The notes beneath the pieces are model-generated. The model did not search any database and had not been told where the DNA came from. It saw nothing but the letters and a program-made list of their open reading frames with translations. This document shows, in pieces, positions 1 to 8,184 of a DNA stretch of 64,000 nt. Positions within the stretch are counted from its first letter, which is position 1, and each line of letters opens with the position of its first letter. The position numbers and the translations under genes are program-made. Source of the DNA: B1 sp964355075 (lineage in GTDB: Bacteria > Bacteroidota > Bacteroidia > UKL13-3); NCBI GenBank assembly GCA_964355075.1, contig CAYHCF010000015.1, positions 21,256 to 85,255 on the forward strand, read 5' to 3'.

Positions 1-534
1 AGTGAAGGAGAGCCGCTGCCACATGGAAACTTAGATTTTGCGCTTCCTTTAACCTATAAAAATAAATTGAAGATGGAGAACGAAGGAGGCGTTTTAAGAG
101 TGGATTCCATGTTTACGCATACGAATGATTACCAAGATTATATTTTTCCGCATAATCCGGATATCAGATGGAGTGTTGATTACTTCGGACCTTTATATGT
201 TCCAAAAGCAGGAGCAGAAATTCACTTAGACAACAATACCTTCAGTATTTATGAGCGTGCGATCCGGGTTTATGAAAACAATCCGGATTTTATCATGAGA
301 GACGGGAAATACTATATGGGAGAAAAGGAAATTACCACTTATACTTTTAAATACAACTACTATTTCATGATGGGCGATAACCGCCACAATAGTGCAGATA
401 GCCGGTTCTGGGGTTTTGTGCCCGAAACCAATATCGTTGGCAAAGCACTTTTTGTATGGATGAGTTACGACAAGAACGCTCCTAAATTCTGGGAACGCGT
501 AAGGTGGAGAAGGATTTTTAGCGGGATCAATTAG
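1..534 (+). CDS. lepB: Signal peptidase I, C-terminal part (partial)
   Basis: Membrane-bound protease that removes signal peptides from exported proteins. The reading frame is open from base 1, so the gene starts outside the window and only about the last 177 codons are seen. The conserved box E motif GDNRHNSADSRFWG is near the end, followed by GFVPETNIVGKA, typical of the family. The catalytic Ser and Lys boxes must lie upstream of the window. An in-frame TTG at 67 is not the start, because the frame continues to the left without a stop. The long spacing before box E agrees with the enlarged signal peptidases of Bacteroidota. Family assignment is secure; the start is unknown. Confidence 0.93.
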   Translation, partial: SEGEPLPHGNLDFALPLTYKNKLKMENEGGVLRVDSMFTHTNDYQDYIFPHNPDIRWSVDYFGPLYVPKAGAEIHLDNNTFSIYERAIRVYENNPDFIMRDGKYYMGEKEITTYTFKYNYYFMMGDNRHNSADSRFWGFVPETNIVGKALFVWMSYDKNAPKFWERVRWRRIFSGIN

Positions 535-589
535 GAGCGGGTAATCGGGTGATCGGTGATCGGTAATTGGTAATTGGTAATCGGTAATT

Positions 590-840
590 GGTCCCTTCCC
601 TTCGACAAGCTCAGGGTAAACTAAGCTCAGGACAAGCTAAGCTACCAATGACATCTTTTGTATGTGATTGAAAAACAAACACTTCTTTTGGATGTCATTA
701 CGTTCAAAAATTATGGGCTGGCCCATAAGTAACCCCTCAGGATGACAAATTTTGCTGTCATAGTGAGCCTGTCGAGTAGTGAGCCTGTCGAGTAGTGAGC
801 CTGTCGAGTAGTGAGCCTGTCGAACTACGGTAATTGGTAA
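590..840. repeat. Dispersed palindromic repeat with expanded arm (copy 1)
   Basis: The gap 535-1103 holds no convincing gene. Bases 590-632 are repeated identically at 59997-60039, and a shorter diverged copy lies at 29736-29787. The left arm contains TTCGACAAGCTCA and the right arm its near reverse complement TGAGCCTGTCGA, so the element can fold on itself. Both ends are flanked by short arrays of a 7-bp TAATTGG-like unit (about 561-590 and 829-846). Compared with the copy at 59997, about 100 extra bases (633-740) separate the two parts. Looks like a non-coding mobile or REP-like element. The rest of the gap (847-1103) shows only AT-rich DNA leading to the next promoter. Confidence 0.75.
761..824. 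repeat. 16-bp tandem repeat, four copies
   Basis: Four head-to-tail copies of TAGTGAGCCTGTCGAG begin at 761, 777, 793 and 809; the last ends in A instead of G. The unit is the right arm of the surrounding palindromic repeat, which appears only once in the copy near 60060. There are no spacers, so this is not a CRISPR array. Confidence 0.9.
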
Positions 841-1103
841 TTGGTAAAAATTCTTCTGCATTTGATATTTAGCAATCACATTCGGCGTTCTTCTGATTGA
901 TCGGAATCATCATTTCCTAAGAAGCTGGCAGCCCGTTTTGAAATGCAACATTAAATCCGCAACAATTTGCTTTTCTCATTTATTATCACAAGTTTTACAT
1001 GTTGGATTGTGGATAGTTTTTTCACACGCTGACGTTATCGCTGAGTGCCGGAAACATTTTTTTACAATTCGTTTTTTCGTATATTCGTATTAAATATTAT
1101 AAC

Positions 1104-1328
1104 ATGACTTTTAAAATTGTTTGCCCGGTAAACGACAATCAAGTTATTGTGACATTGCCTCCTGATTTCAGTGATAAGAAACAGGTGACCGTTTATGTTG
1201 ACGATCTGGTTGACGTTAACTCTCTAAAATTGGAAGAACTTAAAATGGCTGCAAATGACCCTTTGTTTCTTGCGGACATTTTAGAGGTTCAACATGATTT
1301 TGACTCTATCGACCATGAAACTTTATGA
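1104..1328 (+). CDS. Probable antitoxin of a MazEF-type pair
   Basis: A 74-residue protein directly before a clear MazF-family toxin. Its stop overlaps the toxin start (ATGA at 1325-1328), the usual arrangement of a translationally coupled toxin-antitoxin operon. The first half alternates strand-like stretches (FKIVCPV, QVIVTLP, VTVYVDD), and the second half is acidic and looks helical. It does not resemble a classical AbrB/MazE closely, so the role is inferred from position and size. A TATATTCG hexamer-like element at about 1079-1086 may be its promoter. Confidence 0.7.
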   Translation: MTFKIVCPVNDNQVIVTLPPDFSDKKQVTVYVDDLVDVNSLKLEELKMAANDPLFLADILEVQHDFDSIDHETL

Positions 1329-1681
1329 ACATAAAAAGGTGGTCTATTTATCGTGCTAATCTCGACCCTGTTATTGGGTCTGAGCAGGGCAAATCGCGAC
1401 CAGTTCTTGTTATAAGCGAAGATGAAATTAACAATCTCCTAAACATTGTTAATGTTATTCCAATTACCTCTCGTAAACTGGACAGAAAAATATATCCTAA
1501 TGAAACTCTGATTCCTGCCAATAATTTCGGACTCAGTAATGACTCAATTGTTCTTTGCCACCAAATTCGTACCCTGGACAAACAAAGACTTACATTATTA
1601 TATGGTCAAATTGAGGACTCCAAAAAACAAATGGAAATTATTGATGCTTTGTGTTTTCAATTAGGAATAGATCGACGCTAG
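1325..1681 (+). CDS. mazF: MazF/PemK-family endoribonuclease toxin
   Basis: A 118-residue protein with the MazF fold signature: N-terminal WSIYRANLDPVIGSEQGKSRPVLVIS holds the conserved E-x-x-K-x-RP stretch in two parts, followed by NVIPITSR and the later strand DSIVLCHQIRTLDKQRL. MazF toxins cleave mRNA at short sequences and are held inactive by the upstream antitoxin. The ATG overlaps the antitoxin stop. Full length for the family, with no sign of decay. Likely autoregulated by the toxin-antitoxin complex, as in known systems. Confidence 0.9.
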   Translation: MNIKRWSIYRANLDPVIGSEQGKSRPVLVISEDEINNLLNIVNVIPITSRKLDRKIYPNETLIPANNFGLSNDSIVLCHQIRTLDKQRLTLLYGQIEDSKKQMEIIDALCFQLGIDRR

Positions 1682-1699
1682 GCACCAAGCGTTAACAGC

Positions 1700-1806
1700 G
1701 GGCTGGGGCAAGCCGGGCTGAGGTGTAATTGGATAAATTTGTTTAATCACAAAGCACTATATTTGCCGGACTGTTTTGCGTTCTCAGGCCCGGCCAGCCC
1801 CAGACC
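1700..1806. repeat. GC-rich imperfect inverted repeat between mazF and the LuxR gene
   Basis: Arm 1700-1722 (contains GGGGCAAGCCGGGCTGAG) pairs with arm 1783-1806 (contains CTCAGGCCCGGCCAGCCCC) with only a few mismatches. The enclosed 60 bases carry the putative promoter of the next gene. The arms are far richer in GC than the surroundings. They could be a terminator-like structure for mazF, a recombination scar or a folded leader; there is no T-run to favour a terminator. Confidence 0.6.
1738..1765 (+). promoter_or_regulatory. Putative Bacteroidota-type promoter for the first LuxR gene
   Basis: TTTG at 1738-1741 and TATATTTG at 1758-1765 match the -33 and -7 elements (TTTG and TAnnTTTG) of Bacteroidota promoters, with a spacer of 16 bases, slightly short. 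The predicted start leaves a leader of about 90 bases before the ATG at 1866. Confidence 0.45.
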
Positions 1807-1865
1807 ACGGAACTTTATCGGGCATTTTATGACACCACAAAAATATATCAAACCGATTTAAATCG

Positions 1866-4547
1866 ATGCTTTTAACCAAACTTCATATCCCTCCAGTCGG
1901 TAGCAATATTATTCATCGCTCAGCGCTTTATGAGAAATTGAATGCCGGTTTAAGCAGAAAGCTCATTCTTATTTCGGCCCCTGCCGGCTTTGGTAAAACA
2001 ACTATATTATGTGATTGGATCAATCAACAAAAAATTCCAACAGCCTGGTTTGCTCTTGACAAAGGCGATAATGACCCGGTAGAATTTCTAAGTTATATCA
2101 TCTCAGGAATTCAAGGGATCAGCAAAGATTTTGGACAAAGTTCCCTCAAACTGTTAAATTCACCAAACAATCCATCCAGTGAATCCATTGCCAGTTTATT
2201 AATCAATGAAATACTCACAATCCATCAGAACTTTTTATTGGTGCTTGATGATTTTCATTTAATTGTGAACAGCGATGTTTTAAAAATAGTTACTTTTTTT
2301 TTAGAGCATATCCCTGAAAATATCCATATAGTGATCTTAACCCGATCAGACCCAACCTTATCCATTTCAAGGTTAAGAAGCCAGAACCAATTAGTAGAGT
2401 TACGTTCAGCAGACCTGAGTTTTTCGGCAAATGATATATCGATATTATTTAATAAAAAGCTAAAATTGGGTTTATCTATTGAGGATGCTATTTCGCTTGA
2501 GACCAAAACCGAAGGCTGGATTGCAGGTTTGCAGCTAACTGCCTTGTCCATGCAGGGGCGGGAAGATATTTCAGAATTTATTCAGGCGTTGAAGGGCGAT
2601 AACCGGTATATCATGGATTATCTGATTGAAGAGGTGTTAAAGGTTCAAACCGATGAGATCAAAGAATTTTTATTGCAAACATCCATTTTGGAACAAATGT
2701 CGGCTCCCTTATGCAATGCTGTTTTAGGTAGAAATGACAGTCAGCATATTCTGGAGACACTCGATAAAAACAACATGTTTGTCATTCCTCTGGATGATGA
2801 GCGGAATTGGTACAGATATCATCATTTGTTTGCGGAGTTATTAAAACAGAGACTTTGTTTGCAAAATAAAGAGACCATTGAAGAACTTCACAGAAAAGCA
2901 AGTGATTGGTTTGAGCAAAACGAAATGTATGATTTTGCCATAAAGCATGCATTGGAAATTAAAAACTACGAAAAGGGACTCCAAATACTTGATGGAAAAG
3001 TTGAGCAAATGTGGGCAAATGGGCTTCACTCTGCTATATTAAAGTATGGTGATTTTTTTCCTGATGAAGGCATTAAAAAAAATGTTAATTTCTGTTTATA
3101 TTATGCTTGGGTTCTGATCAATTCAGGGCAGATTCAGAAAGCCGCAACCTTTTTAAATGTCGCTGAAACATTTTTTGACAGCAATTGCGATAATAATATT
3201 CTGAATAACAGCAGCCCAGATAAAATGAATTTATGGGGTAAAATTTCAGTTGCTTCTGCATATTTACAATCCCAGTTAAATAATCCTGAAAAAACAATTG
3301 AATATTTTAAAATTGCTCTTGCCAATCTGAAACCTGAAGAAGCATTATGGCAGGGATGGGCTTGGTTTGCATTTGGCATGGCTCAATTTAGCCTGGGAGA
3401 TTTGTCACAAAGTATAAATGCCTTCGATAAAGCTTTCAAATTTGGTAAACAATCGAACAACATACATCTTATTTCCACTGTTGCACAAAGAATGTCAGAT
3501 TGCGAACAACAGCTTGGTCATTACCGGTCAGCTTACGAAAAGTGCTCAGAATTTCTAACGTACATGAATGATAATGGGTATTCTGGAATTGTCAATTCAG
3601 ATTGGTCTTACGCTGGGTTACACGTCATCAATGGTAATATTCTTTATGCCTGGGGCAACGATGATAAAGCATACGAATCTGCGCAGATTGCTTACAAGAT
3701 GTACAAAGAAAGTAAAGATATTATGCTTGGAATATCTGTACTTATACTCAACTCTATGGTGTTGAATGCACGGGGTGAAGAAAAGGATTCAGAATTGATG
3801 ATTTTGGAAGCTGAGAAGATTTGCGAGAATAATCAGCTTTTGCCTTATCTGTATAATATATTACAATCTTTAAAATTGATGTTTTATCTTAATCGGAAAC
3901 AGGAAGAAAAGGCAAAATTAATTATCAATAAATTAAATCTTAGCCCAACAGATAAAATAGATCATTTAAATGAGGCATTATACTTGGCATATGCTTATCA
4001 CCTTTTAATACAGGGACAAAACAAAGAAGCAGGCAGCATACTTTCCCAAGTGCATGATATGACCTATAACAGTAAAAGAGTAGAAAGACTAATTGCTGTA
4101 AAAATTATTTATACAATTTATTATAAAATGACAAGTGACTTCGATAAAGCATACGAGAGCCTAATAGAAGCACTAGTCCTAGCTGCCCCAGAGAATTTGG
4201 TTATGTTTTTTATGCATAGCATCCATGAAATTGAAGATTTGCTCACAGTAATCTTTAAGAAACCTACTTATGTTGAAAAAATACCAGCTCAATTTGTCGG
4301 TAACCTTAAGATTGCTATTGAAAAACATCGTAAAATTAAGAAAAACATCAAAATGGATGTTTTGAGTGTAAGAGAGATTGAGTTGATTAAGTATATGGCA
4401 AATGATTTGTCAAATCAAGAAATTGCGAATAAGCTTTTTATCTCGGTAAATACTGTAAAAACACATGCTAAAAATATTTTCCTGAAATTAGAAGTTGATT
4501 CCCGAATACAAGCTGTAACAAAAGCTAAAGAGCATGGAATGATATAA
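1866..4547 (+). CDS. MalT-like LuxR-family regulator (STAND ATPase), copy 1
   Basis: An 893-residue regulator with MalT architecture. The N-terminal signalling ATPase has Walker A APAGFGKTT (38-46) and Walker B LLVLDDFH (124-131). A long helical TPR-like sensor domain covers about 330-820. A LuxR helix-turn-helix covers about 830-893 (LSVREIELIKYMANDLSNQE, then the recognition helix SVNTVKTHAKNIFLK). In E. coli MalT, inducer and ATP drive oligomerisation and activation of target operons; the inducer here is unknown. It lies 127 bases before a small conserved gene and a TonB receptor in the same direction, and a close paralogue at 11660 has the same neighbours. The N-terminal halves of the paralogues are nearly identical while the sensor domains diverge, suggesting different signals. 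Confidence 0.9.
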   Translation: MLLTKLHIPPVGSNIIHRSALYEKLNAGLSRKLILISAPAGFGKTTILCDWINQQKIPTAWFALDKGDNDPVEFLSYIISGIQGISKDFGQSSLKLLNSPNNPSSESIASLLINEILTIHQNFLLVLDDFHLIVNSDVLKIVTFFLEHIPENIHIVILTRSDPTLSISRLRSQNQLVELRSADLSFSANDISILFNKKLKLGLSIEDAISLETKTEGWIAGLQLTALSMQGREDISEFIQALKGDNRYIMDYLIEEVLKVQTDEIKEFLLQTSILEQMSAPLCNAVLGRNDSQHILETLDKNNMFVIPLDDERNWYRYHHLFAELLKQRLCLQNKETIEELHRKASDWFEQNEMYDFAIKHALEIKNYEKGLQILDGKVEQMWANGLHSAILKYGDFFPDEGIKKNVNFCLYYAWVLINSGQIQKAATFLNVAETFFDSNCDNNILNNSSPDKMNLWGKISVASAYLQSQLNNPEKTIEYFKIALANLKPEEALWQGWAWFAFGMAQFSLGDLSQSINAFDKAFKFGKQSNNIHLISTVAQRMSDCEQQLGHYRSAYEKCSEFLTYMNDNGYSGIVNSDWSYAGLHVINGNILYAWGNDDKAYESAQIAYKMYKESKDIMLGISVLILNSMVLNARGEEKDSELMILEAEKICENNQLLPYLYNILQSLKLMFYLNRKQEEKAKLIINKLNLSPTDKIDHLNEALYLAYAYHLLIQGQNKEAGSILSQVHDMTYNSKRVERLIAVKIIYTIYYKMTSDFDKAYESLIEALVLAAPENLVMFFMHSIHEIEDLLTVIFKKPTYVEKIPAQFVGNLKIAIEKHRKIKKNIKMDVLSVREIELIKYMANDLSNQEIANKLFISVNTVKTHAKNIFLKLEVDSRIQAVTKAKEHGMI

Positions 4548-4590
4548 CTTCCTTTCCAGATTAATGTGACCCGATAAATTTATTTTATAA

Positions 4591-4631
4591 AAATCACCCT
4601 CTCAAATCACCCTGCAGGGTGATTTTTTTTT
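4591..4631 (+). promoter_or_regulatory. Three half-sites/hairpin with T-run before small gene 1
   Basis: AAATCACCCT occurs at 4591-4600 and 4604-4613 (13-base period) and its exact reverse complement AGGGTGATTT at 4616-4625. A run of nine T follows (4623-4631). The last two form a 10-bp stem with a 2-base centre, so it can be read as the terminator of the regulator gene. The two direct plus one inverted half-sites also look like an operator. The same layout with the same spacings is found at 14380-14420, with one base changed in all three half-sites. In reverse, the half-site resembles the MalT box core (GGAKGA) apart from one base. Confidence 0.7.
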
Positions 4632-4644
4632 GATGGGTACAGCC

Positions 4645-4652
4645 GATCTTTG
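4645..4652 (+). promoter_or_regulatory. Weak -7 element of small gene/receptor operon 1
   Basis: GATCTTTG differs from TAnnTTTG at its first base only. It lies 19 bases after the last half-site, and the equivalent GACCTTTG in the second module has the same spacing. No good -33 element is present, which would fit a promoter that needs an activator. Confidence 0.4.
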
Positions 4653-4674
4653 CCTAGAATTTAATCAATAAAAC

Positions 4675-4911
4675 ATGAAAGGTAAAACCGAAATTATAGT
4701 TGAAGGGTATCTTGATAAAAAATGGATGGACTGGTTTGAAGGTATGGCAATTAGCTACGAGTGCGAAAACACCAGGCTTTCGGGTAATATAAAAGACGAA
4801 GCGCATCTACATGGGATACTAAATCAAATTCGAGATTTAAACTTAAAGCTTATTTCAATTAATGCAGCTGAAAAAGAGAATGATGAAAATGCACCTAACA
4901 TTAAATTATAA
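4675..4911 (+). CDS. Small conserved protein next to MalT-like regulator, copy 1
   Basis: A 78-residue protein of unknown function. Visible motifs are an opening strand (TEIIVEGYL), D-x-x-W-x-x-WFEGM, a strand with LSGNIKDEAHLHGIL, and IRDLNLKLISIN near the end: an alternating alpha/beta pattern. From memory, short proteins with an L-x-G-x-x-x-D-x-A-x-L-H-G-x-L core are widespread in several phyla, often beside LuxR genes; this needs a profile search. The TonB receptor starts 3 bases after its stop, so the two are surely co-transcribed. A paralogue lies at 14464. It is soluble with no signal peptide and may act with the regulator rather than at the surface. Confidence 0.75.
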   Translation: MKGKTEIIVEGYLDKKWMDWFEGMAISYECENTRLSGNIKDEAHLHGILNQIRDLNLKLISINAAEKENDENAPNIKL

Positions 4912-4914
4912 ATT

Positions 4915-7323
4915 ATGAAAAAAATAACTTTAACCTCACTGATAATAGCCATGTTTACAACATTCGCTTTCAGTCAGAAACTAACTCAAACTGTAAGAGG
5001 GACTATACTTGATGCCGACAGTAAATTGCCTCTAATAGGTGCTACCGTTAAAATACCTGGAACCAACCCGTTAATGGGAGCAACCACTAATGTTGATGGT
5101 AAATTTAGAATGGAAAACATACCCATTGGCAGAATTACATTAGAATTATCTTATATGGGATATGAAGCCAAGACCATCTCCGACATTGTTGTAAACTCCG
5201 GTAAAGAGGTAGTATTGGATTTTGCGATGCAGGAATCGCTTGTAAAAATGAATGAAGTAGTTGTTAAAGCCAACAAAAATAAGGGAGAAGCAATGAATGA
5301 AATGGCGTTACTTAGTTCACGCTCCATTTCACCGGAAGAAACAAAGCGTTTTGCCGGTGGTTACGACGACCCCTCTCATATACTTACCAATTTTGCCGGA
5401 GTTGCAAGTACCAAGAGTGGAAACAACGACATTATTGTAAGGGGGAATTCGCCCAAATACATTCAATGGTGCCTGGAAGGTGTTGAAATTACAACTCCAA
5501 ACCATCAGGCCGACCAAAATTCCACAATCGGGGGATTTAGCCTGCTAAACAATAAATTATTAGCTACATCCGATTTTTATACCGGGGCATTTTCGCCAGA
5601 ATATGGTGATGTGTTATCGGGTGTTTACGATGTAAAACTACGTGCAGGGAATAACGAGAAATTTGAGGCCATGGCGGGTGTTGGTATTATGGGCACTGAC
5701 TTTACTGTTGAAGGACCGCTTAAAAAAGGGTATGCAGGTTCGTATTTACTGAATTACAGGTTTTCAAACATTGGCTTAGTTCAAAGCCTTGGATTAGCTG
5801 ATATACCCGGAATTTCTACCACATTTCAGGATGCTACATTTAAAGTAGTGTTGCCTACTAAATCATTGGGCACCTTTTCTTTATTCGGATTGGGTGGCTT
5901 AGATGATTTAAAAGTGGAAGATGTACAACAAAACATTTGGCAAACCCCCGGAAACAATCAGATGATGCCGGATATTATTCAGGATTTCGATAAAAGTAAT
6001 TTCATGGCAAATGTTGGGATGAATCACATTTTTACTGTTAATAGCAACAGCTATATTAAAACTTCCCTTACCTATTCGGGAGTGGGTTTAAATGATGATG
6101 TGTATGAGTCGCCAATCATTGTTACTGATACCCTTGGCAGAAAATTGAATTATAGCAGCCGGATAAATACATCGAAATACATAGGTGCTTTGACTTATTA
6201 TTTTAAAATCAATGCAAAAAACAAAATACAAATGGGTACAGATTATTCAATTAATAATTATAAAACCAATCAAAGCCGGCTTGGCTTGGATGCAACTAAC
6301 CGGTTTACCATATCAGATTTTAATGGAAATATAAATACTTTGAAAAATTTCATAAGCTGGAAGCACAGTTTCAATGACAATATCACTTTGGTATCCGGAT
6401 TTCATAATATGAATGTTTTAATCAACAATAAGAGTACGCTTGAACCCAGAATAGCTGTAAACTGGAGGCTAAATAATACCAGTTCGATTCACGCAGGGTA
6501 TGGCAAGCACAGCACGATGGAAAAAATTCACAACTACTTTACAAAGGTTCAACAGCAAGACGGAAGTATAACTGAACCCAATAAAAACCTCGATTTACTG
6601 AGAGCAGATCATTATGTTGCTGGATACGACAAAAGCTTTACCGGAAATTTAAGGGCTAAGATTGAAGTTTACTACCAGTCTCTTTACCATCTGCCTGTTG
6701 AGGATAATGATTCAAGTTATTATGCAACCATTAATGAAGGTTCAGACTTTAGAAACGTTGCTTTGGTAAATAAAGGAACCGGAGAAAACTACGGTATAGA
6801 AATTACGGTTGAGCGCTTCTTCAACAATCACTATTATTTTCTAATAAACAGTTCGTTTTATAATTCAACATACAAATCGCTGGAAGGAGTTGAGCGGAAC
6901 ACAAAATTTAATAGCAATTACATGTTTAATATTTTATGTGGAAAAGAATTTGATAAGCTTGGAAAAAACCATAACAGGACCTTGTCTTTAAACACCAAAA
7001 TATTTTTCAGTGGTGGTCAGAGATATATCCCACTGCTGCGTGATGCAAACCGAAATTTAGCTGTGGATCCTGCAAACAACCAATTTTGGGATTATAGCAA
7101 GGCATATACTAACACGCTTGATAATTTATTTAAATTAGTTATATCGGTGAGCTATAAAATTAACGGGCGCAAAGCTACGCACGAAATTTTTCTCGATTTG
7201 CCAAATATCACCAATAACCAGAGTAAAATGTCGGAATATTACGATGCCGGTAAACCTACCAAAATTGGATATATAACGCAAATGCCATTTTTACCAAACA
7301 TCATGTACAGGGTGTATTTTTAA
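4915..7323 (+). CDS. TonB-dependent outer-membrane receptor, copy 1
   Basis: An 802-residue receptor. A signal peptide (about 1-20, ending FAFSQ) leads into a carboxypeptidase-like beta-sandwich (about 26-115: VRGTILDADSKLPLIGATV, then GYEAKTISDIVV). A plug domain (about 135-240, DIIVRGNSPKYIQWCLEGVE) and a beta-barrel ending in MYRVYF follow; the terminal Phe is the usual outer-membrane insertion signal. Such receptors use TonB energy to import large or scarce substrates. No SusD partner follows, and the protein is shorter than a typical SusC, so a glycan role is not indicated. Co-transcribed with the small gene just upstream. Closest relative in the window is the receptor at 14702. Confidence 0.92.
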   Translation: MKKITLTSLIIAMFTTFAFSQKLTQTVRGTILDADSKLPLIGATVKIPGTNPLMGATTNVDGKFRMENIPIGRITLELSYMGYEAKTISDIVVNSGKEVVLDFAMQESLVKMNEVVVKANKNKGEAMNEMALLSSRSISPEETKRFAGGYDDPSHILTNFAGVASTKSGNNDIIVRGNSPKYIQWCLEGVEITTPNHQADQNSTIGGFSLLNNKLLATSDFYTGAFSPEYGDVLSGVYDVKLRAGNNEKFEAMAGVGIMGTDFTVEGPLKKGYAGSYLLNYRFSNIGLVQSLGLADIPGISTTFQDATFKVVLPTKSLGTFSLFGLGGLDDLKVEDVQQNIWQTPGNNQMMPDIIQDFDKSNFMANVGMNHIFTVNSNSYIKTSLTYSGVGLNDDVYESPIIVTDTLGRKLNYSSRINTSKYIGALTYYFKINAKNKIQMGTDYSINNYKTNQSRLGLDATNRFTISDFNGNINTLKNFISWKHSFNDNITLVSGFHNMNVLINNKSTLEPRIAVNWRLNNTSSIHAGYGKHSTMEKIHNYFTKVQQQDGSITEPNKNLDLLRADHYVAGYDKSFTGNLRAKIEVYYQSLYHLPVEDNDSSYYATINEGSDFRNVALVNKGTGENYGIEITVERFFNNHYYFLINSSFYNSTYKSLEGVERNTKFNSNYMFNILCGKEFDKLGKNHNRTLSLNTKIFFSGGQRYIPLLRDANRNLAVDPANNQFWDYSKAYTNTLDNLFKLVISVSYKINGRKATHEIFLDLPNITNNQSKMSEYYDAGKPTKIGYITQMPFLPNIMYRVYF

Positions 7324-7504
7324 TACAAAAAGCGAAAATTTATCGATGGAAAAACAATCTCAATATTATTTTTTAAAAAATAGTTCATTAACATGTAAAT
7401 GGTCTATGATGTTAATTTTTCTTGATTTCTTTGTGAAAGAATTAATCAATGTTTAAAAGAATAGTTCATATTTGGCAGTTTTGTATCGATATAACAAGTA
7501 AATT

Positions 7505-7556
7505 GAAGACAATAACCTGTAATTTGACTATTTATTAATCATTCAAAGTTGTCTTC
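7505..7556. repeat. Inverted repeat upstream of the AraC-type gene
   Basis: GAAGACAA at 7505-7512 is the exact reverse complement of TTGTCTTC at 7549-7556, with 36 bases between. Position just before the start at 7584 suggests an operator of that regulator or its neighbour, but an 8-bp match in AT-rich DNA may be chance. Confidence 0.35.
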
Positions 7557-7583
7557 CGTTGTAACTGAAATAAAGATGTAATT

Positions 7584-8153
7584 ATGAAAAATATAGTTTA
7601 CAAAGTTCAAACAATTAGCGAACTACACGAAATCGTTGGTTTTGAAAAACCTAAACATCCATTAGTTACTGTAATTGACTACTCAAGAATAAAGGTTAAT
7701 GATACTCCCGAATATGGTAGTTTTATATGTAGTTTTTATTCCGTTAATTTTAAAAAACATTGCAATTTTATTTATGGAAGACAATTTATTACCCGTACCA
7801 ATCAAAATAAAGATGTCATTGTTCAGTTTGAAGAATTTATTACAGATTATTTCAACTCTATCAAACTCAAAAATAATGGTATCCCAACTGTTAAGTATTG
7901 TGCAGAAACAATGAACCTTTCTCCAAACTATTTTAGTGACCTGCTTAAAAGCGAAACAGGAAAAAACACGCAGGAACATATTCATTTTCATTTATTGGAA
8001 AAGGCTAAAAACCTTCTTGTAAGTTCAAACTTGAGCGTTAGTGAGATTGCTTACGAACTCGGCTATGAATATCCTCAAAATTTCAGCAAATTATTTAAAA
8101 AGAAAGTTGGAACTACACCAACAGATTTCCGAAACATAACAATCAATAATTAA
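7584..8153 (+). CDS. AraC-family regulator with internal deletion of the sensor domain
   Basis: A 189-residue protein, where relatives in Bacteroidota have about 300. The start (about 1-65, SELHEIVGFEKPKHPLVTV) matches the beginning of those relatives. After FIYGRQ (about 62-67) it jumps straight to FITRTNQNKD, which normally follows the sensor domain. About 100-110 residues are therefore missing in frame. The two helix-turn-helix motifs (about 100-185, AETMNLSPNYFSDLLKSETG and VSEIAYELGYEYPQNFSKLF) are intact. It may bind DNA without responding to a ligand, or be an early pseudogene. It precedes a T9SS cargo gene (31 bases) and a receptor gene, which are plausible targets. Confidence 0.85.
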   Translation: MKNIVYKVQTISELHEIVGFEKPKHPLVTVIDYSRIKVNDTPEYGSFICSFYSVNFKKHCNFIYGRQFITRTNQNKDVIVQFEEFITDYFNSIKLKNNGIPTVKYCAETMNLSPNYFSDLLKSETGKNTQEHIHFHLLEKAKNLLVSSNLSVSEIAYELGYEYPQNFSKLFKKKVGTTPTDFRNITINN

Positions 8154-8184
8154 GTTTTAAACAAAAATAAAAAAAATAAAAATT

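Noticed and set aside
761..824. CRISPR-like tandem repeat
   Set aside because: Units are contiguous with no spacers, and no cas genes are nearby.
637..879. Reverse-strand frame of 80 codons with repeated RQAHY
   Set aside because: It is the translation of the tandem and palindromic repeat, a common artefact.
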